Positions 53,401 through 64,000 of a stretch of 64,000 bases of DNA are shown piece after piece; the first letter of the stretch is position 1, and every line of letters begins with the position of its first letter. The DNA is from Bombardia bombarda (taxonomy: Eukaryota; Ascomycota; Sordariomycetes; Sordariales; Lasiosphaeriaceae): assembly GCA_030512295.1 (NCBI GenBank), contig JAULSR010000005.1, positions 1,612,001 through 1,676,000 on the forward strand, given 5' to 3'. Under the pieces are notes generated by a model. It searched no databases, was not told where the DNA came from, and was given only the letters and a program-made list of their open reading frames with translations. The position numbers were made by a program, and so were the translations under genes.

Positions 53401-54314
53401 CCCTCGCCTCAGACGCCCTCTACACCAACGAAATCCTCAACAAACGCTTCTCTATCCTCGACCTCCTCGAAGACTTCCCCTCATGTGCCCTCTCCTTCGC
53501 CGCCTACCTCGACATGCTCTCCCCCCTCTCCCCGCGCCAATACTCCATCTCGTCCTCCCCGCTAGCACAGGCCGCCGTCCCGGCATCATCAACCCGCTTC
53601 TCCTCCTCCTCAACCGCCAACCACCCCAGCGAAGACATCACCACCTCCCCCAAAACCAGCCTAACAGCAACCCTAACCTACGACGTCTACCAATCCCCCT
53701 CCTACAGCCACCCCGCCACCACCACCTTCCACGGCGTCGCCTCAAGCTACCTCGCCTCGCTCCTCCCCGGCGCCCGCCTGCGCTGTTTCGTCCGCCGCAC
53801 ATCCGTCCCCTTCCGCCTGCCCGTCGACCCAAAGACGCCCGTCATCATGGTCGCCGCCGGCACGGGAATCGCGCCCATGCGCGCCTTCATCCAGGACCGC
53901 GCCGCCATCGCTGCCGCCCGCCCCGGCGGCGCGGAGGCTGTCTTGGGGCCCGCGGTCTTGTACTATGGCTGTCGCGATTATGAGGAGGATTATCTGTATC
54001 GCGAGGAGCTGAAGGGGTGGGAGGGGGTGGGGGTTGTCAAGGTACGGGTGGCGTGTTCGAAGCGTGCGGAGGAGGGGGAAGAGGTGGGACATGTTGACCA
54101 GCTGCTGTGGAGGGATAGGGAGGAGCTGAGGGGGTTGTTTGATGCCGGGGCGAGGATCTTGGTGTGTGGGAGCGCGGCGAGGCTGGGCAGGTCGACGGCT
54201 GAGGTGTGTTTGGGGGTTTATATGGAGGCGCATCCGGAGAAGGACCGGGCGGAGGCGGAGGCGTGGTTGCTGGCGCAGAAGGAGGATCGGTATGTTGGTG
54301 ATTTGTTTGGTTGA
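50468..54314 (+). CDS. CYP505: Self-sufficient cytochrome P450-reductase fusion (CYP505, P450foxy type)
   Basis: Exons are 50468-50795, 50859-50887, 50945-51102, 51187-51535, 51598-52114, 52181-53011, 53075-53196 and 53268-54314, giving 1126 aa. The heme domain has the I-helix AGHDTS (290-295), ExxR as EALR (346-349) and the heme loop PFGTGVRQCIGR with Cys 428. The linker STLTIKPEDFYIRARRR is family-typical. The FMN domain contains IFYGGNTGTCKS (about 522-533). The FAD/NADPH part has EYRSGDYLVVQPYN, RQYSIS, AAGTGIAPMRAFIQDR and YYGCR. Known members hydroxylate fatty acids near the omega end, taking electrons from NADPH within one chain. A Ser/Thr-rich insertion sits between RQYSIS and the next FAD segment. 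The 29-nt second exon and the exon 4 acceptor (AACAAG) are needed to keep TRLAFDIIGL in frame. Confidence 0.92.
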
Positions 54315-54970
54315 GGTTGAGGGGTGTCGTGGGAGGTTTGGCTGGTTGAATTAGAAGGTGATGGCTGGTTCGATTAGGGGGTGATCACGGTTAAGGGGCT
54401 TGGCTTAGCTGGTCTTTCGTGTTGTATAAAAGGGGTTTGTTTATGTTTAGGTTACCAGCTAGAAATTTGCATTGCATTTTACTATCTATGCCTATTAATG
54501 AGGTGCATATTACTTCCGTGCTGAGGGATAGGAGCTATAGCGCCTATGCGATTTCTCTATAAGCGTACATAACTGAGAAATTATCCACACACAGGCCTGA
54601 TTATTTACATCAACAACCTCTCTCAGATCCATCTGGAGGTAGCTGACAATACGCATGTAACCAGGACTGCCCCCGCACACCATTGTCTATAACCCCCTGA
54701 ATCCCAACCCTTTCTACCACGACGATAGTGACAGGTAAAAGCAGCAGCAATATGCTATACAACTTTCTCAAAAAAGAAAGAAAAAGAGGGAATTCTCCAA
54801 CATCTCAATAGAGACAGACCATGGGGATTAACTAGCACGAACCCAACCGCGAGTGTCTGGATTGTGCTCCCTCTGTAAGCCTCCCACCTTAGAAAGAGAA
54901 AAGAAAACAAAACAAGAACAAAGGAAGAAATAAAAGAAACAAAACATCAAAGCAAAACAAAACAAAACGA

Positions 54971-55018
<48 letters not shown>

Positions 55019-55075
55019 AAAAGAAACAAACCATGAACAAACAAGAGCCAATCATATACACCAAATACTCACCCA
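54315..55075. other. Convergent 3' flanks, with a probable 3' UTR intron
   Basis: This gap holds the ends of CYP505 and the zinc-finger gene. A strong donor GTGAGT sits at 55072 on the minus strand, just after the zinc-finger stop codon, and an ACAG acceptor lies at 54873. This implies a 200-nt intron containing the GAAA microsatellite. The block 54872-54828 after it is open (REHNPDTRGWVRAS). Confidence 0.45.
54966..55021 (+). repeat. (GAAA)n microsatellite
   Basis: About thirteen GAAA/AAAG units, flanked by degenerate AAAC units, lie in the putative 3' UTR intron of the zinc-finger gene. Confidence 0.9.
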
Positions 55076-56981
55076 TCACGCATGCCGTTGCCGCTGGCGT
55101 TGATCAACAAACCACTTGATGCTCTGCGCAAAATAATGAACCACCACCCGAGCCCGCCGGACCTCAAACACCTCCCACAAGAGCTGCAGGGCCGCCATCT
55201 CGCCACCGGGCCCCTGGTTGCGGATCTGCAGGATCTCCCGGTTGGTGTCCCACGCCTCCTGCATCTGCCGCAGGAGCGACCGGTCGCTGTGCAGGATCTG
55301 GAGTTCCTCCGGCGAAAGCTCGTTGAGCGGATCCCAATGTGGCGTTGTTCGAACTGATCGGGAATAGCTGTCAGCAGCAGCAGCAGCAGCAGCCTCGTTC
55401 TGTGGTGGGCGGTTGGGATGGTTTCTGAAAGAGGGTGTATTGTACAGAGAAGGGGGTTGTGACGGTGCCGATTGGAATGGGGTGGTTGCTTCAAAAACTT
55501 GGTCATGTGGGCGCTTGTCATGTACCGTGACAGGTGGTGGGAGTGAGGGGGGTGATGACTTGTTCGGCCAGAGACCCTCCCACTTGTGAGGAAGAGTAGT
55601 TATTGTCAGAAATCCAAGGCTGGGACGCGGACCGCCGAATATCTGTTGGTAGAGGCCTAAAACCGCACGCTCATGGTCCGGAGAAGAAAATACACCGACG
55701 CTCAAGTTCTGTTTATGTTGAGAAATGGTAGTATTGACCAGCGAGGAAACACTTTGTCGTGACAGAGGCCCGATGTTGCCTCCAGGAAGCCAACGTGAAG
55801 AGCAGTGAGAGCTCCGAGGATGCTGGGTAGCGGAAGACTCATGTCCTGTATCGGACGTCTCTGCTTGACCCTTTCACGCCCTCATTGGTGCCACCGTCTA
55901 TGTGATCTAGCACGGCCAGGGCCTCAGAAGCGGTGGTGCGTATAGCAGATTGAGAAGGCTGGCCACTTGCCGGTTCAGGGCGAGCTGGTTGCTTGGTGGA
56001 CGATGTGAATGGAAATGACAAACTTGGAACATGATCGATGTCATCTTGACTGCTTAGAATGCCATTTGAAAAGGCCGAGCTGTTTAAATGGAGACTATGC
56101 CGGCTCGCGTCTCTATTGATTGTCTGGAAATGATCTGCTAAGTATGCCTGATGCCTGTTGTCAGACATCACGCTTCGTTCGCTGTCGAATACCGCATGCC
56201 TACGCATAGGAGCAGGACGAGGTGAGATTATTGCCAAGTCTTTTCCCTTTCGCTTTCGAGAAATGGGTTGAGTAAAACTCTCTTCTTCCGGCCCCATCTG
56301 ATGGATACGGCGGTAGTCATCTTCGACGGAACCATAAGAAGTTATTGATTCTGGGACCCGTATGCTTCGGACAAATGACTGGCCACTCGTTGAGCGAGGT
56401 CGTCTGTGTTGGCGAAGAGGTGTGTATGACTTCCGCGGCTTCTGGCGCGGCGTCCAATCCAGGACCGCATGGTTGATGGAGTGCTTGTCTCCAACCCACT
56501 TTCCTTGAACGGAGCACGTCTGGCAGATATGAACCGTGCATTGTATGCATCTGTATAGAACCCCCTCGGAACGTTCGCTGCAGAAGTCACACTTCTGCAC
56601 CTTGCCAAATCTAGGGGTCCATTCGTCGTGGCTTCCATCGCTCGACGAACGAAGCGGCTGTGGTGTGGTCGAAGAGCAAATGTCATCTTGCTGGACAGTC
56701 GGGGGATCTGGTTCGTAGTCTGCTGAATGACCAGCTGCTTCTTCGGCTGGATCGCTTGCTGCTTCCTTAGCTAGAGGGGTGGGGGCATGCTTTTTTTGTT
56801 GAGAGCCATGGTCGAGACCAAGATCGAGATGGATAGAACGGCCCGGGGTGGCACATTGGGTTCCGTCTTGCTGAGAAGGGCGTTGATCTTGTATATCATT
56901 ATCAAGACTCGCTTTATCAAAGTGGTCTTCTTCAGAAAGGTGGCGTTTGGAGAAATACATATCCATCTCGGTATGCGACAT
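55076..56981 (-). CDS. Zinc-finger protein with a long disordered region, function unknown
   Basis: Exons are 56981-55895 and 55845-55076, giving 618 aa. The start is the ATG before MSHTEMDMYFSKRHLSEED; the frame runs further upstream but with non-coding-like sequence. A small Cys-rich finger lies at 131-156 (CDFCSERSEGVLYRCIQC, then HICQTC), followed by a conserved Trp-rich piece (VQGKWVGDKHSINHAVLDWT). It resembles the cross-brace fingers seen in fungal ZZ or B-box-type proteins. The centre is Ser/Pro/Arg-rich with a basic RKRKGKD stretch. The 49-nt intron joins AVLDHIDG to HESSATQHP and restores one frame. The C-terminal helical region has SPEELQILHSDRSLLRQMQ and VVVHYFAQSIKWFVDQRQRQRHA. 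Possible nuclear scaffold or regulator, by inference only. Confidence 0.65.
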
Positions 56982-59900
56982 AATGGGAACACGATTATGG
57001 AGGGACGAAGTCTGGTACAATGTAATAATAGTAACTGTCGCAGAATTACAGGAAGGTAAACATAAGATCCAACAACAAAGGAGAAGGAGAGAATAACGAA
57101 CGGAGGTGGTTAATATACAGGTGACAGATGCCAGAGGGAAACCAAAAGCGTGGTACATGTCTGCCTTCGTGAAGGGAAAGAAAGAAGCATCGGGCACTGT
57201 ATTGTGCCCTCTGTGTAAGAGCCCAAATATGGGGTGTGTCAGAAGAGCGCTACAAATCGGCTGATCTATTGCCCAGGGCGACAAGAAATGGAGGAAAGCC
57301 TTGTTGGGACGAGTTGCAAGCCATCTTGTCAGGCGGTGGAATTGCAGCTTGAATGGCTTAGTTAAGTAAAAGTGGTTGAATAACTTCAGTAGACAGGCGA
57401 CAGGCTGTCAAGTATGAGACGATAACATCAAGCACCACACGATGCCGACCTTTATTCCCAAAAATCTTTCTGGTTGAAGTTCCACAAACAATTCTGGGCG
57501 CAGGCGAAGGAGACTCTTCCCGTCCTGCCGCGTTCCATGTTTTCCTTCGTTCTCCAAGCAGAGCACTCGCTTGATCAAGCCGGAGATTTGATGTGATTCC
57601 GTATTGGTTGTGGAGACGAAGATGGTGATGAACAATATTTTCGTCCATAGTCGCTATCGGGGACAAGTAGTATCACGCGATCTCACTGAGTCGCATGACA
57701 TGTAGTAAAGCAAGCCATGACGCACCATGACAATTAGCAATAGGGCATGTTGTCTGTACCCGCTTTCTTGGGGTGAAGAGCAATGAAACCGATGATGAAC
57801 GGCGAGAAATAACCGGACAGTGATGAAGGGAATGAGGTTGGCACTTGTAACCCCTATCAAAACAAGAAGAGACTGAGAATGGCCAGCAGCCACAGACGGA
57901 ATGAGGCAGACTATTCGTGCGTATGATGAAATGCATATTGCAGGGCAGGCGGCGGCTGGCCGGTCCTCCTTACTCACATACCCCCCCACCTGGAGATTGC
58001 TGTGAAATAGACTAGGTTCTATCCAACAGTCACAATGGCAGTCGTCAATTCAGGCTTGGAGGTTGTCGAGTTCCATATTAGGTACCCATGTCGGGCGAAT
58101 GTGTGAGCTATGCAGGCCATGCTCTTCCCAGTTGAGCCAGTCTCTGCCAAGTGCACTTGGCAGCTCGACACTCGGGGCCACAAATGATCATAGCGCTGAC
58201 AGGGGGCTGACCCGATGCTACCTTACTCCGTTCACTAGCGTACGGTGGAAGGAAACCGTTGCTGCTGCACACCAATCAGCTCCGAATGCGCCCCTCCTGC
58301 GCCGCTTCTATTGGCCAATGGGTTTGCCGTGCACCCTGCACTGGTTAATTAAAGCTGCAAACGCTGTGCGCGTTTCCTACGCGTCGAGTTGGCGTTCTGA
58401 CGCGTCTTTTTTGGGGTGTTCCCTTCGGCTTACTTCGTACACTACCGCAGGAGTGTAGTAGTAGTTATCCCTTATCTTGCAGCTGGTGGAATCCGAATCC
58501 TTGCGGGTCTAACGTCTTCCCAGGCCCAGCTGACGGATTTCCTCGAGAAACGAACGTCTAAAGGGAGGCTCGGAGGGCGAGATGGAAGGAGAGTTGGGGG
58601 GCAGGCGGCCGGCGGGCGGGTTAGGCGACTGCAATATATCCCCATCAAAGGGCGAACCACACACCTTGACAACCTACTGCCTAACCTGCAAGACCTGTGC
58701 TGTGAGACGCATGGCGCTGCAAGGCAGTCGAGAATGACTTGCAACATCCAAACCCCTCCGCGAGAATCTGGAACCCAAGTGTCGTTACAGAGTGCAGACG
58801 CAGCCAGCGACAATGGCAGACTCCAGTCCAGGGAGGAAGCATCGATCCCTCAGCAAACTCGTCATGATAGCCGCCCTCGACGATCGGCAAAGCCATATTG
58901 GACGTACATGCCACACTGGCACTGAATTTATGTATGTGGCAAAACCGTACCACAGCCTTGGTAGACCGCCCTCGTGTTGGTGAAGGGCACTATAGTATGC
59001 CGCACACGGTTTCAAATTGTGATCTGAGTCCTAGTCCGGGTAAAGGAGGGGAGTGAGTGTGTGCGCCAAACAATCCGTTTGTCTCCCCTCCACACCCCCC
59101 TCACCCTTCCCCCCTGCCCTTCAAGAAAAGTGACAGGACAAGGCCGAAACCCGGCTCGGTATCTCTCTTATAATCTGGCATATTATCCGTCGTCCGAACG
59201 AGCCGGAGTACATGCGAGATACCTGTCTCAGTAAGCCGTCTCCCGCCCGCTATACGATGGGTGCAGATGCTCTCTCTGCTTGACGGCGAAAGGCTTGACG
59301 GCGAAAGGGATGGAGGCAGGACGAGGGAGTCGCCCCTACTGAACAAGGGAAGCACCTATCCAGAAGACCAGTTGTGAGAATTGAACGGCGAACGAACCGA
59401 ACCCCTTGTAAAAGGTCCCAATAGTCTAGTGTCCCGTCTGGTGTGAGTGGCCAAGCCAGCGACGAACGGTACCGCTTCACCTGTGTCTCCCAGGGGCCAC
59501 TCTGTATGACCGCTTCGTCTTCATGTACCCATTGCTCTTGCAGGACGAACGGGCGGTCCATGTGGTAGATGGCAGTCTGCGTGATGCAGTGGTGCAGGAG
59601 GTGGTGCGGTGCTCGGTGGTACAACAGGTGTACCTTTTCGTCAGGACTCTTCTGAAGGAGGGGCACCTGCAGCACGCCAGGGCGTCCTTCATTGGCCAGC
59701 TCGCCCTGGCCGCACTTAACCCCCCTGCTGTCCATCTCGTCATGTGGCCCACTTTCAGGCCCAGCGGTATCCATGGGTCCCGCGAACAATAGGCCCCCTT
59801 GTAATTGATCGGTGCGCTCTTATTTGGCGCATTATTCCTCTGCCAGTTTCTTGTCCCCCCCGTTCAAGGAAGCTCCCTTCTTCACCACTACACTAATACG

Positions 59901-60312
59901 CTCTCGCACACGTCCCGTTCACCTTCCCCGGATCTACACGCACCCTCAACACCCAACCTGTTCGCTGCATCGCAAACCGTCTTTCATGATCATACTCGTT
60001 CCATATTGCTCACGACAAAAGTTGTCCCGATTAACAGCTTCGCGCGATTCTGAATAATTCCCTTTTACCAGCGCGCGCGATCTTGCTCACCGACCGCAAC
60101 GCAGAGCGCATCCATTCCTTCCACGCGCGTCTACCGCAAATCCCGTCGTCTCTCGCTTCCCGGGTTTTTCACATTTAGCCACCGCAAGGTGGACTATTCG
60201 ACTTCCTCGTTTGAACAAGATACCTCCTACATAATTACCATTAAGAGCCCATCATAAGAACTTGGATTAACGACATCTACCGCGCACCTTGCTAAACCGT
60301 TCGGCCGACAAG
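56982..60312. promoter_or_regulatory. 3.3 kb divergent gap between the zinc-finger and Myb/SANT genes
   Basis: No convincing gene is present. Longer ORFs at 58416-58925 (+) and 59250-59789 (-) lack ATG starts at their ends and have no domains. A 15-bp unit (GCTTGACGGCGAAAG) is tandemly doubled at about 59279-59308. The stretch 59800-60312 is C/T-rich and looks like the Myb gene's promoter and leader. Long gaps like this often sit before regulatory genes. Confidence 0.45.
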
Positions 60313-61230
60313 ATGCTTCTACCGTCTGCCTTCTCTTGCGACGCGTCGCATCATGCGTCGCATCCACCCCAGCTCACGCGCCTGCAGACCGCGCTCTTCT
60401 CCTCTCCGCCCGCCAGCCCGCCCCAAGTGTCGACACAGACGGCCCTCGGCAACATCTTCACGACATGTCGCTCGCTGCAGTCGCTCATCGCGACGGCTCC
60501 CGCGCCATCCGCGGGCGCGACCGAGCCTATTACTCCGCCGACCTCGTCGCACGCGCAGCTGCCCACCCCGCCCATGGCGCACACCCCGTCGCCCATGAAG
60601 CTGCGGCTGCGATCGCGCAAAACACCCGACGCGACATTCTCAGCCACCGGCGGTGGCGACCATGGCCCCACCACAATTCGCAAGCGCATCGTGAAGCGCG
60701 GCGCCGCTCCCACAAGAGGGATCAACAAGCGTCGCCGCGCCGTGGACGATGACAGAGGACGCGATGACGAGGATGTCGACAGCGAGGAGGCGGAGATGGG
60801 CTACAACAACGACAACAACAACAATCACGAGGCGGCAGAAGAGGTTGCAGAAGATGACGACCTACCGCGACCGCAGACGCCCAAGAGGGCGCGCATCGCT
60901 CCAGAGGTCATACCCCTCGGGCTGGAGCGGTCTGACTACCACGAACTGCATATCGATGGTGTCTTCAAGGATGAGACAAGTAGGGTGGAGGGTACCGATG
61001 TTATCGAGGAGGCGGACGGCGAGCCGTGGAGCACCGAGGAGGACCACATCCTCGTGGAGCTGGTGCTGGAGAAGCTGAAGCTGTCCAAGTCGGACTGGCA
61101 GGACTGCGCGCGCAGTCTGGGCAAGGACCGCAGCAGCGTCGGGCGCCGGTGGAAGAGCCTGATGGCGAACGGGGACGTCGGCATCAAGCGGACGAGTCGG
61201 CGGAGTAGGATTCATGGGACGTGGAGGTGA
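60313..61230 (+). CDS. Myb/SANT-domain protein, probable DNA-binding regulator
   Basis: Single exon, 305 aa, from the ATG at 60313 (MLLPSAFSCDASHHASH). The N-terminal half is rich in Ser, Thr, Pro and Ala with a TPPMAHTPSPMKLRLRSRK stretch. Basic segments RKRIVKRG and NKRRRAVDDD suggest nuclear import. An acidic/Asn-rich part (about 155-190) follows. A single Myb-like repeat lies at about 238-285: PWSTEEDHILVELVLEKL, then DWQDCARSLGKDRSSVGRRW. The tryptophan spacing fits a SANT/Myb fold. The last residues are basic (KRTSRRSRIHGTWR). Fungal proteins of this layout are usually uncharacterised transcriptional regulators, and the target genes are unknown. Confidence 0.78.
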   Translation: MLLPSAFSCDASHHASHPPQLTRLQTALFSSPPASPPQVSTQTALGNIFTTCRSLQSLIATAPAPSAGATEPITPPTSSHAQLPTPPMAHTPSPMKLRLRSRKTPDATFSATGGGDHGPTTIRKRIVKRGAAPTRGINKRRRAVDDDRGRDDEDVDSEEAEMGYNNDNNNNHEAAEEVAEDDDLPRPQTPKRARIAPEVIPLGLERSDYHELHIDGVFKDETSRVEGTDVIEEADGEPWSTEEDHILVELVLEKLKLSKSDWQDCARSLGKDRSSVGRRWKSLMANGDVGIKRTSRRSRIHGTWR

Positions 61231-63401
61231 CCATTTTTTTGCCTCTCGGTCTTTCTTTCTCTTCTTTTTCGTCGGTGTTCCACTACTGGGATACGATATT
61301 GTTTTATTATATATGTAATAACTACTAGGTGTGATACTGGGACAACAACGGGTGGGTTTGCTTTTAGGGCGGCGTTAGGTGGGCAGCGAGTATAGGCACG
61401 TATACTGGGACCTGGCATGGTATAGTGTACATACAGGTTTATGGAGTTTTACGGGGTACGAGATATAAGGGGTGCTAGCCTGGTCTCTCATGATATCCCA
61501 TGTTCCCACGCTGTTAGAATAGGCGTGCTGCGAACTTTCTGGCTTTCCCTTTGTTTCTATTACATTACCACGTTTTGTTTTAATTTGGGTATAGACAGCC
61601 TACATGGCTAACCAACTAAATGATCTATCTAATATCCCTTGCTTGCGTCTCTTGACCAGTTTGCTATTCACCGACAACTCACCGAGCTTCATCGACGGCT
61701 GCTCACCGTGAGTTGACCGAGTGAGCACGGGATACCTCCCTCCTCTGGTCCAGATTCTATACCTTAGATAGAGGGCACATGTCAAGTAGGGCCCGAGATT
61801 TCCCAATGTCTCATCAATTCAAGGGAGAAACAAGACATTAGACGACGGGCCAGCCACTGCTGTACGTCATGCTCTGCTCGTCTGCGACACCTGCGACATC
61901 GACATCTGCGACAGCCAGCCGCTTCGGCTAGCTGAGCTGTGGTGGTGCTGGTGCGTAGGTTGCGTAGTGCATGGCGCTGACAAACGGACAGACAGCTGCC
62001 TCCCTCTTTCTCATACAGCGGGACTTGCGGCTGTTGGAGGCGCAGTATTTTCAGGTCAGATGGCACTTTACAGCTGCTCTACAATACGTGAAGGAGAATG
62101 ATAAAAACAGAAGAGAAATGAGGGACTGACAATCCAGATCCGCCCCATCCCCACATCTCCCCCTTCCTGTGCACCACGCAACAAAAAAAAAAAAAAAACG
62201 CTGTTGCATCGATGTCAAGTGGGATCTCTCCTCATACACACATTGATTGACCTTTGAAGCTTTGACGGCCAGCTTGGCGGCCCAGAATAACCCTAGAGGT
62301 GACTAAAGATCGACCCTCGGACGATACGTATGTGCAGCCCGTCCGTGCCTGCCTTGCTTCGGAAATCGTAGCTACCTTAGCTGCCGCAAGCACTAATAAT
62401 AATGAAACGAAACATCAGGCGGGGGGCAGCTGCGGGCGGGATGGCGTGCAGCGTGCAGGCAGGCGCAGAAGAGGAGCATGAGGAGGAGGAGGAAGAGGAG
62501 CTTCGCCCTGTGGCACTGATGTTTCATGTTTTCCGAAGCGAAGAGGTCAAGTATACAAAGCTGCATTGATACTCGTCGTCAAACAATAACATAACTTGTC
62601 GAATTAATACAAAGTTTCGATTGCAATGTGCAACTGGTACTACTTAAGGTACTTATTTACGTATTTCAGTTAAAATACTATCGGCCAATCTATCTCAGAC
62701 ATGTTTTCCTGACACGACATATACGGCTTCTCCTTGTTGTCAAGGTTGACCTATCGCTGCACTTTGACCACTTTCCAAGGAAAACTAAGGCAACAATCAT
62801 CATACTGGGTCATTGTCCTAGGTACCCAGTTTCCTTTTCCTGTCACTTTGCGCATCCACCTGAAACCGACACGGACTTGAACTAGTGTGTGTCATTGTAT
62901 GCATCAGACGTGCTTTCTCCTATAATCGGGATAACATCGCAATGTTAGGTACCTTAATATATGAGGCCATACCAGAAAGGGCATGCCGAAGTGGTGGTGT
63001 TGCACGGTTGTACAAAATGCCAAAGTCCAATACTCCTGGTAGTACATGTATTGTGAAGCTTCGCGTCACCTCCCAAGTATTCTAGTCTACAACACCTGAC
63101 CAGAGACAGCAGAACGAAAGCATGTGAATATACCCAAGGCACTTAGAAGCATGGTCCATAAGAGATAGATATATACACCAAACATGACCGGGTCCAAGTA
63201 TTACAATATTAATAGCGACTAAATACAAAAGTGACATCGCGCGCCAAACAGTACGCTATTCGCTCCACGTAAAACCTCATGTTGCTCTTAGTTAGAGCAA
63301 TAAACCGCCGTCTACATAGGTAATTAGTCAACATTTCCACAAACCCGTTACTTACCTCTCTATATTCTCATCATAGACAGACATCCGTCTCTCCTGCTCC
63401 C
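61231..63401. other. Intergenic, 2.2 kb, no supported gene
   Basis: The 3' flanks of the Myb gene and the edge P450 lie here. There is a 16-base A run at 62183-62198 and a purine-rich GAGGAGGA run near 62480-62503. Only short ORFs are present. Confidence 0.4.
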
Positions 63402-64000
63402 TCACCACCCCTCAACAACCCTCGTCTTCACAAACAGCCCCTTCGCCGGCCTCGCCGTAACCCCATCCTCAATCTTGATCTTCGTCTCATCCAGCTCCTC
63501 CTTATCATTCAACTCAAACTCAAACCTCCCCGCCCACGCAGCCAGCAGACACGCAAACTCGGCCTTGGCAAACCCCTGCCCAATACAGCTCCTCGGCCCG
63601 TGCAAGAAAGTCAAAAACGCAAAATTGCTCTTCGCCCCGCCGCTCGCCGCGTCCTTGTCCCCCGCAAACTTGGCCATCCACCTGTCCGGGTTGAACTCGA
63701 GCGCGTCCGGCCCCCACATGCTCTCCGACTTGTTCACCGCCCAGGGCGCGAGCACGACGCTCGTGCCCTTGGGCACGAACTGGCCGTTAATGCTGGTGTC
63801 GCAGGCGGTGGTGCGCAGCGTGAGGGGCACGGGGCTGAAGTAGCGCAGCACCTCGTTGCAGACGGCGTTGAGGTAGGGCATGTGGTCGATGTCGAGGCTC
63901 GAGACGACGGCGGCGTCGCCGCCGGCGGGCGAGGGCAGGTGCGCGCGGATCTCGGCGCGCAGGCGGGTTTGTACGTCGGGGTGCCGGGCGAGCAGGTAGG
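63402..64000 (-). CDS. Cytochrome P450, C-terminal part (cut by the window edge)
   Basis: The frame enters from the right edge as YLLARHPDVQTRLRAEIR and runs to the stop at 63402, about 199 codons. ExxR is present as EVLR in NAVCNEVLRYFSPVPL. The PERF-like segment reads FNPDRWMAKF. The heme loop is FLHGPRSCIGQGFAKAEF with the ligand Cys in RSCIG. The C-terminus ends in RPAKGLFVKTRVVEGW. These mark a typical fungal microsomal P450 with its own separate reductase, unlike the fused CYP505 about 10 kb away. The N-terminal membrane anchor and substrate-recognition regions lie outside the window, so the subfamily and substrate cannot be judged. No intron is seen in the visible part. Confidence 0.9.
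   Translation of the reverse strand, partial: YLLARHPDVQTRLRAEIRAHLPSPAGGDAAVVSSLDIDHMPYLNAVCNEVLRYFSPVPLTLRTTACDTSINGQFVPKGTSVVLAPWAVNKSESMWGPDALEFNPDRWMAKFAGDKDAASGGAKSNFAFLTFLHGPRSCIGQGFAKAEFACLLAAWAGRFEFELNDKEELDETKIKIEDGVTARPAKGLFVKTRVVEGW

Noticed and set aside
58416..58925. Plus-strand ORF of 169 codons
   Set aside because: No ATG at its start, Arg/Gly-rich translation of GC-rich DNA, no domain, and several overlapping antisense ORFs of similar length.
59250..59789. Minus-strand ORF of 179 codons in the gap before the Myb gene
   Set aside because: It begins at a non-ATG codon, the first real ATG is a few codons in, and the protein has no recognisable domain and an irregular composition. 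It is probably chance or leader sequence.

Overview
The window is nuclear DNA from a filamentous ascomycete (Pezizomycotina, probably Sordariomycetes). The evidence is short GT-AG introns of about 50-120 nt in most genes, a branch-point-like CTAAC/CTGAC before several acceptors, a mix of conserved eukaryotic housekeeping genes (PCNA, dUTPase, Sec9, EMC6, pyridoxal kinase), and families typical of moulds (CYP505 fused P450, Baeyer-Villiger-type flavin monooxygenase, Kre9/Knh1-type wall protein, Acr3). The species assignment is inference. I support 24 loci: 21 apparently complete genes, one gene cut by the right edge, and two broken or doubtful loci. I saw no convincing tRNA, rRNA, transposase or secondary-metabolite cluster.

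Layout. 1-10.4 kb: a GPI-anchored wall protein (-), a 3 kb gap, the protein-histidine methyltransferase Hpm1 (-), a flavin monooxygenase (+), and the complex II assembly factor SDHAF3 (-). 11-20.3 kb: a DEAH-box helicase (-), the exocytic SNARE Sec9 (-), a GTPBP1/2-like GTPase (+), and EMC6 (-). 21.7-35.4 kb: a vezatin/Inp2-like membrane protein (+), PCNA (+), pyridoxal kinase with an 11-nt exon (+), dUTPase (-), a coiled-coil protein that may be a kinetochore subunit (-), and a triple-KH RNA-binding protein (+) behind about 1 kb of DNA with no ATG.

36.5-49 kb is the accessory part. It holds a 90-aa small protein, a tail-anchored ORF interrupted by TAG, a Gly-rich secreted protein, a large repeat-rich RBR-type (RING-IBR-RING) ubiquitin ligase, a decayed fragment of a second RBR gene beside it, a fold-back inverted repeat, and the arsenite exporter Acr3. 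50.4-64 kb: a self-sufficient P450-reductase fusion (CYP505) divergent from Acr3, a zinc-finger protein, a 3.3 kb gap, a Myb/SANT protein, and the 3' part of another P450.

How the genes relate. Most are independent housekeeping genes. PCNA and dUTPase both serve DNA replication, and both have clustered ACGCG (MluI-box core) motifs upstream, so shared S-phase control is plausible. The items most worth following are the ATG-free leader of the KH gene, the RBR gene and its adjacent relic, the fold-back repeat, and an in-frame intron in the monooxygenase whose retention would insert an 11-His run. Exon coordinates were worked out by hand from splice signals and reading-frame continuity. They are predictions without transcript support.
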